Shown: one piece after another, positions 43,770 through 53,097 of the stretch | Position numbering within the stretch: position 1 is the first letter of the stretch | Layout of the letters: every line of letters starts with the position of its first letter | NCBI RefSeq assembly: GCF_047246645.1 | Contig: NZ_JBFOKR010000015.1 | Coordinates: forward strand, 1-64,000 | Direction: 5' to 3' | DNA: 64,000 bases | Origin: Ferdinandcohnia sp047246645 | GTDB lineage: Bacteria; Bacillota; Bacilli; Bacillales; Bacillaceae_L | The notes under the pieces: generated by a model | The model's input: only the letters and a program-made list of their open reading frames with translations | Databases searched by the model: none | Told to the model about the DNA's origin: nothing | Position numbers and translations under genes: made by a program

Positions 43770-45274
43770 CACTTTTCCTCCTTCACACAAATTTTAAAAG
43801 GGGTTATTTTCGTTTGATACCAGATGAAGGGCTGTGCTTGATGATCAAACTTGGTAAAAATCTTTAAGCCCTCAAACATTTGAAATTGCGGATATTCCTT
43901 CATAAGCTTGTAGAGAAGAATCTCCCTTTCATCACTAAGCGACTCTTCCTTACGATGCAATACTTGAACCTTAAGTGGCTTTTTATCAAACATCATCCAT
44001 AAATCAATTGATTCCGATTCTTCAAACCAAATATCCTGAACTTCTAAGGGCAACTCTGCTAACTCTGTTAACGAAAACTCTCCGTATGTTTGCAAATATT
44101 GAAACACATAGCTCCATGCCTTAATGACAGAGTTCCAGTCCGTTACTCGTTTATGTGTAATCCCTTCCTCAGTCTCCTCTTCAACTTGAGGTTCGGTTAC
44201 TTGTGTTTCATCGAATTCTTGCTCACCCCAAATCCAATCAAGCGGCAAAATAAATTCATTCTTCGGAGAAAATAATGGAGAAAGAATACGTTCAATCACA
44301 TTAAAATGTTGAAAGCCTTCCTTCATTAACCAATTTTCATAATAATTTTCCCGAAATGAAACCAAGCTGTTTTCCCAGAAGAGTGACGGGTTTTCCGCTT
44401 TTAATTTCATTTCATATGAAATATTTTGAATAACAAGCTTAGCGAAACGGTCATGTAATTGCCTTGTATGACCAATCTTTTCTTGAAGCAGGATCAATTC
44501 CTTCTGAATCGCATCATTTGTTTCGTTCCTGTTTTTTGTTTTTTCAATCATACTAGTGATTGTGCGGAAGTGGTTTTTTTCTTCTTCAAATTGTTTTTCA
44601 ATTTCAACACGATTGTCAGCTCTTTGCCATTCCTCTTCAATCAACAGAATTTTGGGATTGTTGATCATTTCCTTTTGAAAGGAAAATTCATTTGCCATTA
44701 AGCGGTTTACACGTGAAATGAGGTGATCGAGGTTTCGAGTAGCTTTCCGAAAATTACCGTTTTTAATCAGCTGCATGCTATAAAGTTGTTCAATTGTTAT
44801 CGAGAATTCCTCAGCCATTTCCCTGCTCATAAAAATCATTTCCTGCGCTACATCAGTAAGCTTGTACACAATGGAGCCACCGATTTCTAAGTTGGTATAC
44901 AGCTCATCCATTGTCACATAGCGAAACACTTGTGTTTCCCAGGATTGTCTGATTTCATCATAATACAATGCTTCAAACGGCTTACTATACTCTTCCTTCC
45001 CCTGGTACAGAAGTCCGCTTGTAATCCGTTCAATTTGTTTATCATCTGCTAAAAGCTTCATTTGCTTAATCGAGTCTTCAACCATGTACTTGATATCTGA
45101 TTTTTGCCTATGATTGTCATCATTTAATTCTCTATAAAAAATTGTTAGCAGCACTTGCATTAGAATGGTTTGAATATGAGGCTTCAACTCACCGACATCC
45201 ATTCCTCTCCCAAGTTCAAACAGTGGATTTAATCGTTGCATTCTCTGGGCGAAGCCTTCCCAAGATTCGTTCAT
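43769..45274 (-). CDS. jetA: JetA, kleisin (MukF-like) subunit of Wadjet
   Basis: 501 residues from the ATG at 45274, which overlaps the jetD stop (ATGA) and has GGAGG eight bases upstream; ATGs at 45280 and 45289 fit less well. Helical winged-helix N-terminus (GMDVGELKPHIQTILMQVLL), a long charged middle and a C-terminal globular part. This is the family bridging the two JetC heads. Sequence alone would only suggest a MukF-like protein; the operon settles it. Confidence 0.87.
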   Translation of the reverse strand: MNESWEGFAQRMQRLNPLFELGRGMDVGELKPHIQTILMQVLLTIFYRELNDDNHRQKSDIKYMVEDSIKQMKLLADDKQIERITSGLLYQGKEEYSKPFEALYYDEIRQSWETQVFRYVTMDELYTNLEIGGSIVYKLTDVAQEMIFMSREMAEEFSITIEQLYSMQLIKNGNFRKATRNLDHLISRVNRLMANEFSFQKEMINNPKILLIEEEWQRADNRVEIEKQFEEEKNHFRTITSMIEKTKNRNETNDAIQKELILLQEKIGHTRQLHDRFAKLVIQNISYEMKLKAENPSLFWENSLVSFRENYYENWLMKEGFQHFNVIERILSPLFSPKNEFILPLDWIWGEQEFDETQVTEPQVEEETEEGITHKRVTDWNSVIKAWSYVFQYLQTYGEFSLTELAELPLEVQDIWFEESESIDLWMMFDKKPLKVQVLHRKEESLSDEREILLYKLMKEYPQFQMFEGLKIFTKFDHQAQPFIWYQTKITPFKICVKEEK

Positions 45275-46335
45275 GTCCATTTCCTCCATGTTTCAATTGT
45301 TAAGACTTCTTGTGGGATTCGCTTATTTTCCTGCCATAATTGGTATAACAGCACTTGTTCCTCTTCGGTAAACCATTGAAAAAATGAATCACGGTACTTG
45401 GAGTTTTGTGTTTGACCTTGCTTCTGCTCATTTCGTTGCTCTATACACTCAAGCATTTTCCGATAAATTTTCAAGGCAGGCTGAATACTGCATTCCGGGT
45501 ATTTTTCAATAAGTCGAGTCATAATACCGTAGCCAGCGGCATCGAGATCCCCTGCGTAATAAAAAAGATAGTCCTTCGGAGGAAACATTTGAAAGAAAAA
45601 AGAAAAGCTCCGTTCGATTTTCGTTCCTTCCCCATAAATAATGAGTTCAGGTTCGTAATCAAGTTCATTTGCTTCCAGGAGCTTAATAGAAGTATGAAAG
45701 AATGATAGATTTTCAACAATGAGTACCCGCTGAATATCTTTTATTTCTTTCCCTTGTTTGATCCAAAACACAAAAGGCTCCCCATAATTAACCATTTTCA
45801 GTTTATCTTCTGAGACTCCAATTCTAGTTAAAAACCCTTTCCCTTCTGGAAATAGTTCAGCGTCTAGTAAAAATTTTTCATGACCAAAGAGTTCTAGGCT
45901 TCTTTCTTCAACTGACACGACTTCCCGTTCCTGATTAGTTTGAAGAAAGCTATATAATGTCTTAATACGATTCCATTCATCTACCGTTTGCCATTCGGGA
46001 TGACGTTCATAAAAGGATAAATCAAACTGATCAATGACTTTCATCATCTCAAGACGATCCCATTTCGATTCTTGAACCTTCGCATTTACCCAGTAATATA
46101 AAGCAAGCGCTGGTGTTCTACCATTGTATTGATTATTACGGATTGGAACTAATTGTCCCTCGGCTTGTAATGTTTCAATCGCCTGATAAAATAACGAATA
46201 CCCATCCATTTCATAATAATCATCCAGCAGCTTGCGTAACTGAAATTCTAAATCATTACTATTTATTTTCTTTTTTTGTTTAGGGTGTTGGATATCTTTA
46301 ATAAACCCTCTCACCCGTGCTTCAATAACATCCAT
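45271..46335 (-). CDS. jetD: JetD, TOPRIM-type nuclease of Wadjet
   Basis: 354 residues from the ATG at 46335 (AAGGTG six bases upstream). N-terminal winged-helix/arm domain, then a TOPRIM-like fold (DUF2220): VLIVENLSFF near residue 207 supplies the conserved Glu and YYAGDLDAAGYGI near 262 the Asp pair. In Wadjet, JetD cuts plasmid DNA that JetABC has reeled in. It is the first gene here, before jetA; in the best-studied type I order it is last. Confidence 0.88.
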   Translation of the reverse strand: MDVIEARVRGFIKDIQHPKQKKKINSNDLEFQLRKLLDDYYEMDGYSLFYQAIETLQAEGQLVPIRNNQYNGRTPALALYYWVNAKVQESKWDRLEMMKVIDQFDLSFYERHPEWQTVDEWNRIKTLYSFLQTNQEREVVSVEERSLELFGHEKFLLDAELFPEGKGFLTRIGVSEDKLKMVNYGEPFVFWIKQGKEIKDIQRVLIVENLSFFHTSIKLLEANELDYEPELIIYGEGTKIERSFSFFFQMFPPKDYLFYYAGDLDAAGYGIMTRLIEKYPECSIQPALKIYRKMLECIEQRNEQKQGQTQNSKYRDSFFQWFTEEEQVLLYQLWQENKRIPQEVLTIETWRKWT

Positions 46336-46479
46336 TGTATTCACCTTCTTACTACTTCTTAACATATGTAAATCTAGTTACTATCCAAATTGGACATCCT
46401 TTTATTATAAACTAGTTACGTGAACGTTGGTAAATGAAATTTTTATTACATTGTGGAGATGGCCGTTACAATCAAAATA

Positions 46480-46527
46480 AAAAAGCAGAGTACCAGTGAT
46501 TGATGGAATCATTGGTATCCTGCTTTT
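46480..46527 (-). terminator. Terminator of the sialic-acid operon
   Basis: Long stem AAAAGCAGGATACCA / TGGTACTCTGCTTTT on the minus strand, followed by TATTTT. About 20 bp after the regulator gene. Confidence 0.85.
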
Positions 46528-46528
46528 C

Positions 46529-46548
46529 TGGGACAAGGACTTGTCCCA
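46529..46548. repeat. GGGACA...TGTCCC palindrome
   Basis: TGGGACAAGGACTTGTCCCA, near-perfect, directly touching the stop codon of the regulator gene at 46549. Confidence 0.7.
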
Positions 46549-47403
46549 CTATAGCAACTTCTCTATTACTGCTTTTGCAGTAGATTCTTTGTTGTGAATG
46601 GAGATGTTATTTGTACGTTTGAAGAATTCGGCATATAGGACGTCTAATAAGTAGAGCTGTGATATCTTGGCTGATAGACTTCCTCCTTGCAAGGGGCCTT
46701 CATTGGCTCCACATAGGAGTGTTATGTCTGAGTAGCCAGCTAAAGGCGATTTGGCAAACTTGGTGATGACGATTACCTTTGCATTTCTTTCTCGAACGAC
46801 CTTTGCCAATTCTATCATGTCTTTTGTTGAACCTGAGTACGATATTAGTACAGCAACTTCATCCTTTGTCATTAAGGCAGCAGACATGATTTGTAAGTGA
46901 CTGTCAAAGGAACACTCTGTTTTGTTGGTAATCCGCATAAATTTATTTTTCGCTTCCATTGCAGTCATTAAGGATGCCCCTACACCAAAGAAGTGAATTC
47001 TGTTCGCATCAATGAGCAAATCAATCGCTCTAGAAATATCAGAAAGATTAATTAGATTCCTTGTTTCCGTAAGCGCACTAACGGTTGCATTTAAGATTTT
47101 CGAAGACAGCTCTTCGATTGTGTCTTGCATGGTAATTTCACTAGCTAATTGTGGGGTTTCATTGTCCAGTGCAATACTATGTGCAAGTGCGATTTTAAAT
47201 TCCTGATAGCCTTTTAGATCCATTGATTTACAAAAACGGAAAATGCTCGATTCGCCGACATTACAAGCGTCTGCTAAATCTGTGATTGACATATATACCA
47301 CTTTGTCTTTGTTTTCTTGGATATAATCGGCTACCTTCTTTTCGGTATTTGTAAACTCCGGATATTTTGAGTGAATGGATGAAAATATATCTACTTTAGC
47401 CAT
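46549..47403 (-). CDS. RpiR/MurR-family regulator of sialic acid use
   Basis: 284 residues, GGGGGTGACCA before the ATG. N-terminal RpiR-type helix-turn-helix (ADYIQENKDKVVYMSITDLA, VGESSIFRFCKSMDL) and C-terminal SIS sugar-phosphate-binding domain (FFGVGASLMTAMEAKNKFM, ISYSGSTKDMIELAKVVRE, GGSLSAKISQLYLLD). Such regulators sense ManNAc-6-P or GlcNAc-6-P in nan loci. Last gene of the operon, so it regulates its own transcription unit. Confidence 0.87.
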   Translation of the reverse strand: MAKVDIFSSIHSKYPEFTNTEKKVADYIQENKDKVVYMSITDLADACNVGESSIFRFCKSMDLKGYQEFKIALAHSIALDNETPQLASEITMQDTIEELSSKILNATVSALTETRNLINLSDISRAIDLLIDANRIHFFGVGASLMTAMEAKNKFMRITNKTECSFDSHLQIMSAALMTKDEVAVLISYSGSTKDMIELAKVVRERNAKVIVITKFAKSPLAGYSDITLLCGANEGPLQGGSLSAKISQLYLLDVLYAEFFKRTNNISIHNKESTAKAVIEKLL

Positions 47404-47429
47404 TGGTCACCCCCAACTTTCTATTTATA

Positions 47430-48305
47430 TTAATGTTGTTGTAGAGAAACTGCTCCTAATAATCCCGCTTTATTACCCAGCGATGCTTTTACAATCCGTA
47501 CATCTGAGAAGCTTGGCATTACAAGACTACTAACCTTCTTTGAAACCATGTCAACAAGCATCTTTTGTTCCATAACTCCACCTCCGAGTACTACAGCTTG
47601 CGGGTTGAATATATGAATTAATGAGACTAGTCCAAGGGCAATTTCATGTACCCAATTGTCTACAATATTTGTAAGGTCAGGACAATCCTTATATTTTTCA
47701 AAAATCACTCTACCATTGCTAAATTCTTCATTTATCGCAATGGCGCTTCTAATTAAAGCCGAAGTTGATGCATACATTTCATAGCATCCATTCCCGCCAC
47801 AAACGCATTCCAAACCTGATGGATGGGTAATGATATGTCCGAATTCCGCTGCGATACCCTTGGTTCCTTTGTAAATTCTAGAATCAACCATTATCGCCCC
47901 ACCTATACCTGTTCCATAGGTTAGACAAAGGAAATCTTGATACTTCTTACCTACACCAAAGAATTTTTCTCCCAAGGCTGCTGCATTCACATCATTTTCA
48001 ACTTTAACAGGAACCCGAAATTTTTCTTCCAATATTCCCTTTACATTCATTCCAGTGTAATTTGGAATATTTTCATTCGCATATTGTATTGTACCTGTGC
48101 TGGCATCAACTTGACCAGCAGTACTTATTCCAATAGCATCAAACTCTGAAAAGTCCTCGATAAAATGAATCAGCTTCTCCAATACATACGGTCCGCCTTT
48201 TTTCGCTTCCGTATCGAATTCTCTAAAACCTTCAATGTTTCCATTTTCGTCAGAAACACATAATTTAATAGATGTTCCACCAATATCCGCAGCTAGAACC
48301 TTCAC
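47430..48305 (-). CDS. nanK: ROK-family kinase, probable N-acetylmannosamine kinase
   Basis: 291 residues from the GTG at 48305, giving VKVLAADIGGTSIKLCVSD, with AGGTGG upstream; a GTG three codons earlier is possible. ATP-binding LAADIGGTSIK, sugar-binding VENDVNAAALGE and GTGIGGAIMVD, the ROK zinc motif HPSGLECVCGGNGCYE. Between nanE and the RpiR-type regulator it most likely phosphorylates ManNAc released by NanA; glucokinase activity cannot be excluded from sequence. Confidence 0.82.
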   Translation of the reverse strand: MKVLAADIGGTSIKLCVSDENGNIEGFREFDTEAKKGGPYVLEKLIHFIEDFSEFDAIGISTAGQVDASTGTIQYANENIPNYTGMNVKGILEEKFRVPVKVENDVNAAALGEKFFGVGKKYQDFLCLTYGTGIGGAIMVDSRIYKGTKGIAAEFGHIITHPSGLECVCGGNGCYEMYASTSALIRSAIAINEEFSNGRVIFEKYKDCPDLTNIVDNWVHEIALGLVSLIHIFNPQAVVLGGGVMEQKMLVDMVSKKVSSLVMPSFSDVRIVKASLGNKAGLLGAVSLQQH

Positions 48306-48337
48306 TTCATCCACCTACCAATATAGAAGTCTCTCAA

Positions 48338-49027
48338 TTATTTTAAAATATCAACAAATCTTTTCGTAATTTCCATTGGTCTAGTGATCGCAGTTCCGAC
48401 TACAGCTGTATGGACTCCTAATTCGAAAATCTTCTTAAGCTCTTCTGGGCACCAAATGCCCCCCTCTGCAATGACAGGTATAGAAAAATCAGTTGTCAAT
48501 CTACTAATCAAATTCATATCAGGCAAACAGACATCTTTTGTGTACTCGGTATAGCCACTTAGTGTTGTGCCGATACAATCAAACCCTAGTTCATAGGCAT
48601 TCAATGCTTCTTCATAAGTTGAACAGTCTGCCATAAATAATTGATCAGGGTATTTACTTCTAATAACAGGGAATAACTCATCTATTGTTAGCCCATCAGG
48701 TCTTACACGCTTTGTAGCATCCAGTGCAATTATGTCTACACCTTCTTCAGCTAACAAGTCAATCTCTGTTATAGTTGGTGTAATGAATACATCCGATCCC
48801 TCGTACACCTTTTTTATTATACCTATTATTGGTAAACTTACCATTTTTTTAATTTCACGTATATCCTCAACACTGTTCGCTCGAATCCCTTTTGCCCCAC
48901 CTAGCATAGCAGCATATGCCATTCTCCCCATAATAAACGGACTGTATAGGGGTTCCTCCGGCAACGCTTGACAAGAAACGATCAGTTCACCTTTTACATA
49001 CTCTAGTATTTCTGCATTAGTTGTCAT
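48338..49027 (-). CDS. nanE: N-acetylmannosamine-6-phosphate 2-epimerase
   Basis: 229 residues, GGGGATG before the ATG. TIM-barrel NanE landmarks: GAKGIRANSVEDIREIKK, PIIGIIKKVYEGSDVFITPT, VDIIALDATKRVRPDG, ADCSTYEEALNAYELGFDCI, GTTLSGYTEYT and VIAEGGIWCPEE. Converts ManNAc-6-P to GlcNAc-6-P for entry into amino-sugar catabolism. Sits between transporter and kinase genes. Confidence 0.93.
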   Translation of the reverse strand: MTTNAEILEYVKGELIVSCQALPEEPLYSPFIMGRMAYAAMLGGAKGIRANSVEDIREIKKMVSLPIIGIIKKVYEGSDVFITPTITEIDLLAEEGVDIIALDATKRVRPDGLTIDELFPVIRSKYPDQLFMADCSTYEEALNAYELGFDCIGTTLSGYTEYTKDVCLPDMNLISRLTTDFSIPVIAEGGIWCPEELKKIFELGVHTAVVGTAITRPMEITKRFVDILK

Positions 49028-49051
49028 TATAATACATCCCCACTATTTAAA

Positions 49052-49894
49052 TTATCCTTTCTCAGCACCCATTGTTAATCCACGAGTAAAATAACGCTGG
49101 AAGAAAATAAATATAACTAACAATGGAATCGCAGCTACAGTTGCACCTGCCATTTTATATGCGAAGTTCGGATTCAAATCTTGCATTAGTGTTGCTGTAC
49201 CAACCATTAATGTTTTAACACCTTCATCTTGACCGATAACTAATTGCCACACATAGTCATTCCATACTTGAACGAAGTAGAGAATAAATAAAGCACCGAT
49301 ACCAGGCTTCACCATTGGCAGCATGATTTTGAAAAACGTTCGAAGTTCACTTGCTCCATCCATCTTAGCTGATTCACGTAATGAATCTGGTATACTATCA
49401 AAAAATCCTTTTAGTAGAAATACTCCAAAGGCCGTTGCTACGTTTGGCCAAATCATTCCATGTAATGAATTCACCATACCGAGATTATCGACAATACGAT
49501 ATAACGGAACAATTAATACCTCTTTTGGTACCATGAGACTTGATATGAAAATAATAAAGATGACATTTTTTCCTTTGAATTGTAATTTCGAAAAAGCGTA
49601 GGCTGCCAATGAACTTACAATAATCAAAGCAATTGTCGCTACCAATGAAACAATTACACTATTAAATGCCCATTTTAATGCGGGTTGATTACTAAAAACG
49701 TCAATATAGTTATTAAAGTTAAAGGTTGCAGGAAACCAATCTGGCGGCATCTTTACAACAGCTGCACTATTTTTCAAGGAACTCGTTATAAGCCAATACA
49801 GAGGAAACAAACTTAAGAGAGCAAAGAAAATGACAATGATGTTAGAAATGACGTCAAATGAATCTCTTTTTCGTTTATTTTTTCTTTTAAACAT
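49052..49894 (-). CDS. ABC transporter permease, MalG-like, for sialic acid
   Basis: 280 residues from the ATG at 49894 (AGAGGTGAAAGTA upstream; a GTG three codons earlier falls on the site). Six membrane helices and the EAA loop ESAKMDGASELRTFFKIMLP typical of CUT1 sugar permeases. Partner of the permease just upstream (12 bp gap). The ATPase is not in the operon, so a shared MsmX-type ATPase elsewhere is expected, as is usual in Bacillus. Confidence 0.88.
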   Translation of the reverse strand: MFKRKNKRKRDSFDVISNIIVIFFALLSLFPLYWLITSSLKNSAAVVKMPPDWFPATFNFNNYIDVFSNQPALKWAFNSVIVSLVATIALIIVSSLAAYAFSKLQFKGKNVIFIIFISSLMVPKEVLIVPLYRIVDNLGMVNSLHGMIWPNVATAFGVFLLKGFFDSIPDSLRESAKMDGASELRTFFKIMLPMVKPGIGALFILYFVQVWNDYVWQLVIGQDEGVKTLMVGTATLMQDLNPNFAYKMAGATVAAIPLLVIFIFFQRYFTRGLTMGAEKG

Positions 49895-49905
49895 TACTTT
49901 CACCT

Positions 49906-50778
49906 CTATTTCTTAAACATAGATCTAAGCTGCGGGATTGATAGTAAAAGTGCAATAACAAACATAATTACACCTACAGCAGACGCTATGCCAAGTTGAT
50001 TGTATTTGAATGCATTGTTGTAAAGGAAATACATAAGCGTAGTGGACGCATTATTAGGTCCGCCACCAGTTAGAAGCTGGATTACTACAAATATCTTTAA
50101 TACTGCAATAATATTGACAATGATTATGTACAACGTGATTGGCTTTACTAATGGAATTAATATTTTAAAAATAACCTTACGACGATTGGCTCCATCTACT
50201 TCTGCTGCTTCAAATAATTCTTTTGGAACCCCTATCATGGCAGCAATGTATAGGATAATTGCTTGCCCAACATTCGTTGCAAATGTAACAAAAATGACGA
50301 CTGGTAAAACTAAGTTTTTATCTCCAAGAAAGTTAACAACCGGTAGTTCTAACTCCCTCGCGATAAATGGTATCAATCCGTTTGCAGGGTTCAATAAGAA
50401 ACTCCAAATCATACTCATAACAACCATGGAAACCATAACAGGTATATAATAACTTCCTCTTATAAAGGAAACGTATTTTGCATTTTTATCGAAAATAGAC
50501 GCTGCAACAAACAACGCAAATACTACTGTTAATGCAACAATCGCAACTACAAACACAACAGTATTCATCGTAGCTTTTAAAAAGACTGGATCTTTAAATA
50601 ATGCAATATAGTTATCAAATCCAACAAAGGACATTCCTTGATAATTAATTTTATATAAGCTCAGGCGTATGCCTTCAAAAATTGGATAGACAAGAAATAA
50701 ACAGAAAAAGAAAAGTTGTGGTGTAATAAAAAGGTAGCCGGTTACATTTCGTTTTAAAGCATGATGATTTTTATTCAT
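49906..50778 (-). CDS. ABC transporter permease, MalF-like, for sialic acid
   Basis: 290 residues from the ATG at 50778, eight bases behind GAAAGGG; the frame continues to 50871 without a site. Six membrane helices, EAA loop EAAEVDGANRRKVIFKILIP, ending ALLLSIPQLRSMFKK. Sits 240 bp after the binding-protein gene, a gap with no terminator that I can see. Confidence 0.88.
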   Translation of the reverse strand: MNKNHHALKRNVTGYLFITPQLFFFCLFLVYPIFEGIRLSLYKINYQGMSFVGFDNYIALFKDPVFLKATMNTVVFVVAIVALTVVFALFVAASIFDKNAKYVSFIRGSYYIPVMVSMVVMSMIWSFLLNPANGLIPFIARELELPVVNFLGDKNLVLPVVIFVTFATNVGQAIILYIAAMIGVPKELFEAAEVDGANRRKVIFKILIPLVKPITLYIIIVNIIAVLKIFVVIQLLTGGGPNNASTTLMYFLYNNAFKYNQLGIASAVGVIMFVIALLLSIPQLRSMFKK

Positions 50779-51018
50779 AAGCACCCTTTCCTTTCCAATA
50801 GGTGAGCCCCATAGTCGGGGCCACCTTTTTGAAAGTGCAATATCAAATTGCCTTGGCGTATTTGCGCTCATCTTTTTCCGAGAATGCTCGAGTAACTCCC
50901 GTTAATATTCTGAGGCATTCGCATTAGGCTTTCAGTGAAGTTTAAACCCTCGACTGAATGGTATACTTTTTTTATTCAATTCCTATAGCTAAGGGATTTC
51001 TACTTAATAAAGTTAAAA

Positions 51019-52416
51019 CTACTTATTATAGATAACCGATTCAGCTTTTGACTTTTCGATTACTTCATTTCCTTTTTTCTGATAATCGGCAACAACTTGT
51101 TCAGGTGTTTTGTCTCCAATGTATAACGCTTGAAGTTCAGGATAAAGCACTTGTCTTAATTCACTGTAACCTGGTACGTTTCCAGTAAAGCTGAACATAT
51201 ACTGTGCATTTTGGTCATATGCAGCGAATAGTGGATTGTCAGCTTTAAATTCTTCCGCTACACTCGTACGAACAGGCACACCATTTTTAGAAGCTTTCAC
51301 AAGTTCAGCATCAGTTGAGAAGAATTTAACAAAGTCTTTACTAACTTTAATTCTTGTTTCATCCTTTGTATCAAATACTGCAGCACCCGTTACATACGTG
51401 AACGATAATGGATCTCCACTTGCTGAAGGGATATTCGCTAGTCTTGCATCAAACTTAGGTACATTACCGCTTTCAATATCCGTTTTTAAGTTATTGAATA
51501 GTACTGAGTTTGTAAAACTAACACCAAGCTGTTGGTTTTGGAACATTGCGTTCACATCATTTGAAGATACAGATTCAGCACCTGGATTTGTTAAGCCCTC
51601 ATCATAGTTTTTCTTCAACCATGCTGCGGCTTTCGCACCATTTGCATCATCAACGATTAGATTTCCATCTTTATCAAAAAATTCATTTCCAAACATTCGT
51701 AAGTATGCTAGATTCCAAGTATCTGCTTGGTTGTTTAATGCATAAAGACCCATTGGGAATGCATTTGAATATTTATCTTTAGGCGTACCATCTTTCAGTC
51801 CTTTAAGGATTGCTTCATATTCTTCTAATGACCATGTTTTAATTTCATCTTCACTGCCGACGTAGTCTTCAAGACCAGCAGCCTTGAACATGTCAGCGTT
51901 ATAAACTAATGTCCCTGGCATGTGTGAGAATGGATAGAAATACACATCGTCACCAAACGTTACAGTATCCCAGTAGTTTTCGGCGATATCACTTTTCGCT
52001 TCATCATCAACAATGTCATTTAACGGTACTAAAGCACCTCTGTGAGCAAAATCTCCCATTGCAAATACACTTTCAAAGAAGATATCTGGAGGCGTACCAC
52101 CATTTAAATTAACGTTTAGCATTTCATCCCTTTGGTCTCCGGCGATTACTTCTACATTAATTTTCACATCATACTCATCATATTCCTCTGAAAATCTTTC
52201 AGCAGCATGTTTGAAGAAGCTATCATAATCCGCGCCTTCTTCAGAGCCATCTAAAACACCTTTCCATTGTGGAGTTAACCAAAGTGCTAATTCCACCGTT
52301 TCCTTACCATCTTCATTTTCTTTTGGTTTATCAGTAGTTGACTTATCGCTACAAGCCGCTACTATTGAAACAATTAAGAGTAAACTTAACATGGTTAATA
52401 ATGATTTTTTTAACAT
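51019..52416 (-). CDS. Sugar ABC transporter substrate-binding lipoprotein
   Basis: 465 residues from the ATG at 52416 (GGAGGATATTG upstream). Signal peptide with lipobox IVAAC, Cys at 22, then the charged linker SDKSTTDKPKENEDGKE. The body is a family 1 solute-binding fold (DIFFESVFAMGDFAHRGALV, QNQQLGVSFTNSVLFN). Its place in the nan operon argues for sialic acid or a derivative. Its start overlaps the SGNH gene stop by one base. Confidence 0.87.
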   Translation of the reverse strand: MLKKSLLTMLSLLLIVSIVAACSDKSTTDKPKENEDGKETVELALWLTPQWKGVLDGSEEGADYDSFFKHAAERFSEEYDEYDVKINVEVIAGDQRDEMLNVNLNGGTPPDIFFESVFAMGDFAHRGALVPLNDIVDDEAKSDIAENYWDTVTFGDDVYFYPFSHMPGTLVYNADMFKAAGLEDYVGSEDEIKTWSLEEYEAILKGLKDGTPKDKYSNAFPMGLYALNNQADTWNLAYLRMFGNEFFDKDGNLIVDDANGAKAAAWLKKNYDEGLTNPGAESVSSNDVNAMFQNQQLGVSFTNSVLFNNLKTDIESGNVPKFDARLANIPSASGDPLSFTYVTGAAVFDTKDETRIKVSKDFVKFFSTDAELVKASKNGVPVRTSVAEEFKADNPLFAAYDQNAQYMFSFTGNVPGYSELRQVLYPELQALYIGDKTPEQVVADYQKKGNEVIEKSKAESVIYNK

Positions 52417-53063
52417 CAATATCCTCCTCCGAAAATCTCGTTTATTTTCTTCTCGACAAGTTCTGCAGTTAGCCTGTGGCCAACTTCATCTAGATGCATA
52501 AAATCAATATTATTCATAGATACATGACTTCCAAGATTTAAAAATTCAATCTCTTTATCTAACAAACTCTCTAAAAACTGCGGAAATTCCTCGGACTTCT
52601 TGTCGCAATGATCCCCCATTGGATATCTAACGTCTGTATTGTAATAACCTTTTTTAATGGGTGGTGGTGCAAGAATTAATACTTTTGGATACCCACCATT
52701 TGCTCCTGCAGGTGTTTTACTTGCCTTATCTGCAAGTCTAGCGATTCCCTGTGCAATGTTATATGCGGTTAATGCAAATCGTTCCTTTGTATCATTCGTA
52801 CCAAGCATGATAATCACAAGATCCAATGGTGAATGGCTCATTAGACATGGATGAAGATAAGTAAATGCATTTAACCCCTCAAATAATGGATCATCTACTA
52901 CACTTGTTCTACCAGATAAACCTTCCTCTATTACCTGATAATCACCCCCTAATTTCTTTTGTAATAGACATGGCCACCTAACTTCTTCTGAGAACCTAGT
53001 CTGATTTTCAACATCATATCCCCATGTATTTGAATCTCCAAAACACACAATTCGTTTTTTCAT
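52416..53063 (-). CDS. SGNH-type esterase, possible sialate O-acetylesterase
   Basis: 215 residues, GAAGGG before the ATG. All four SGNH blocks are present: VCFGDSNTWGYD (Ser), a Gly in EEGLSGRTSV, MLGTNDTKERF (Asn) and HLDEVGH (Asp/His). No signal peptide, so cytoplasmic. Between nanA and the transporter it may remove O-acetyl groups from imported sialic acids so the lyase can act, as NanS-type or NeuD-unrelated esterases do elsewhere; that role is inferred from the operon. Confidence 0.8.
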   Translation of the reverse strand: MKKRIVCFGDSNTWGYDVENQTRFSEEVRWPCLLQKKLGGDYQVIEEGLSGRTSVVDDPLFEGLNAFTYLHPCLMSHSPLDLVIIMLGTNDTKERFALTAYNIAQGIARLADKASKTPAGANGGYPKVLILAPPPIKKGYYNTDVRYPMGDHCDKKSEEFPQFLESLLDKEIEFLNLGSHVSMNNIDFMHLDEVGHRLTAELVEKKINEIFGGGY

Positions 53064-53097
53064 ACTAGTACCCTTCTCATTTATTTTTTTCGTAGAT

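Noticed and set aside
38585..46335. MukBEF chromosome segregation operon
   Set aside because: A TOPRIM-type JetD gene and the Bacillaceae setting (where SMC-ScpAB does that job) fit Wadjet instead.
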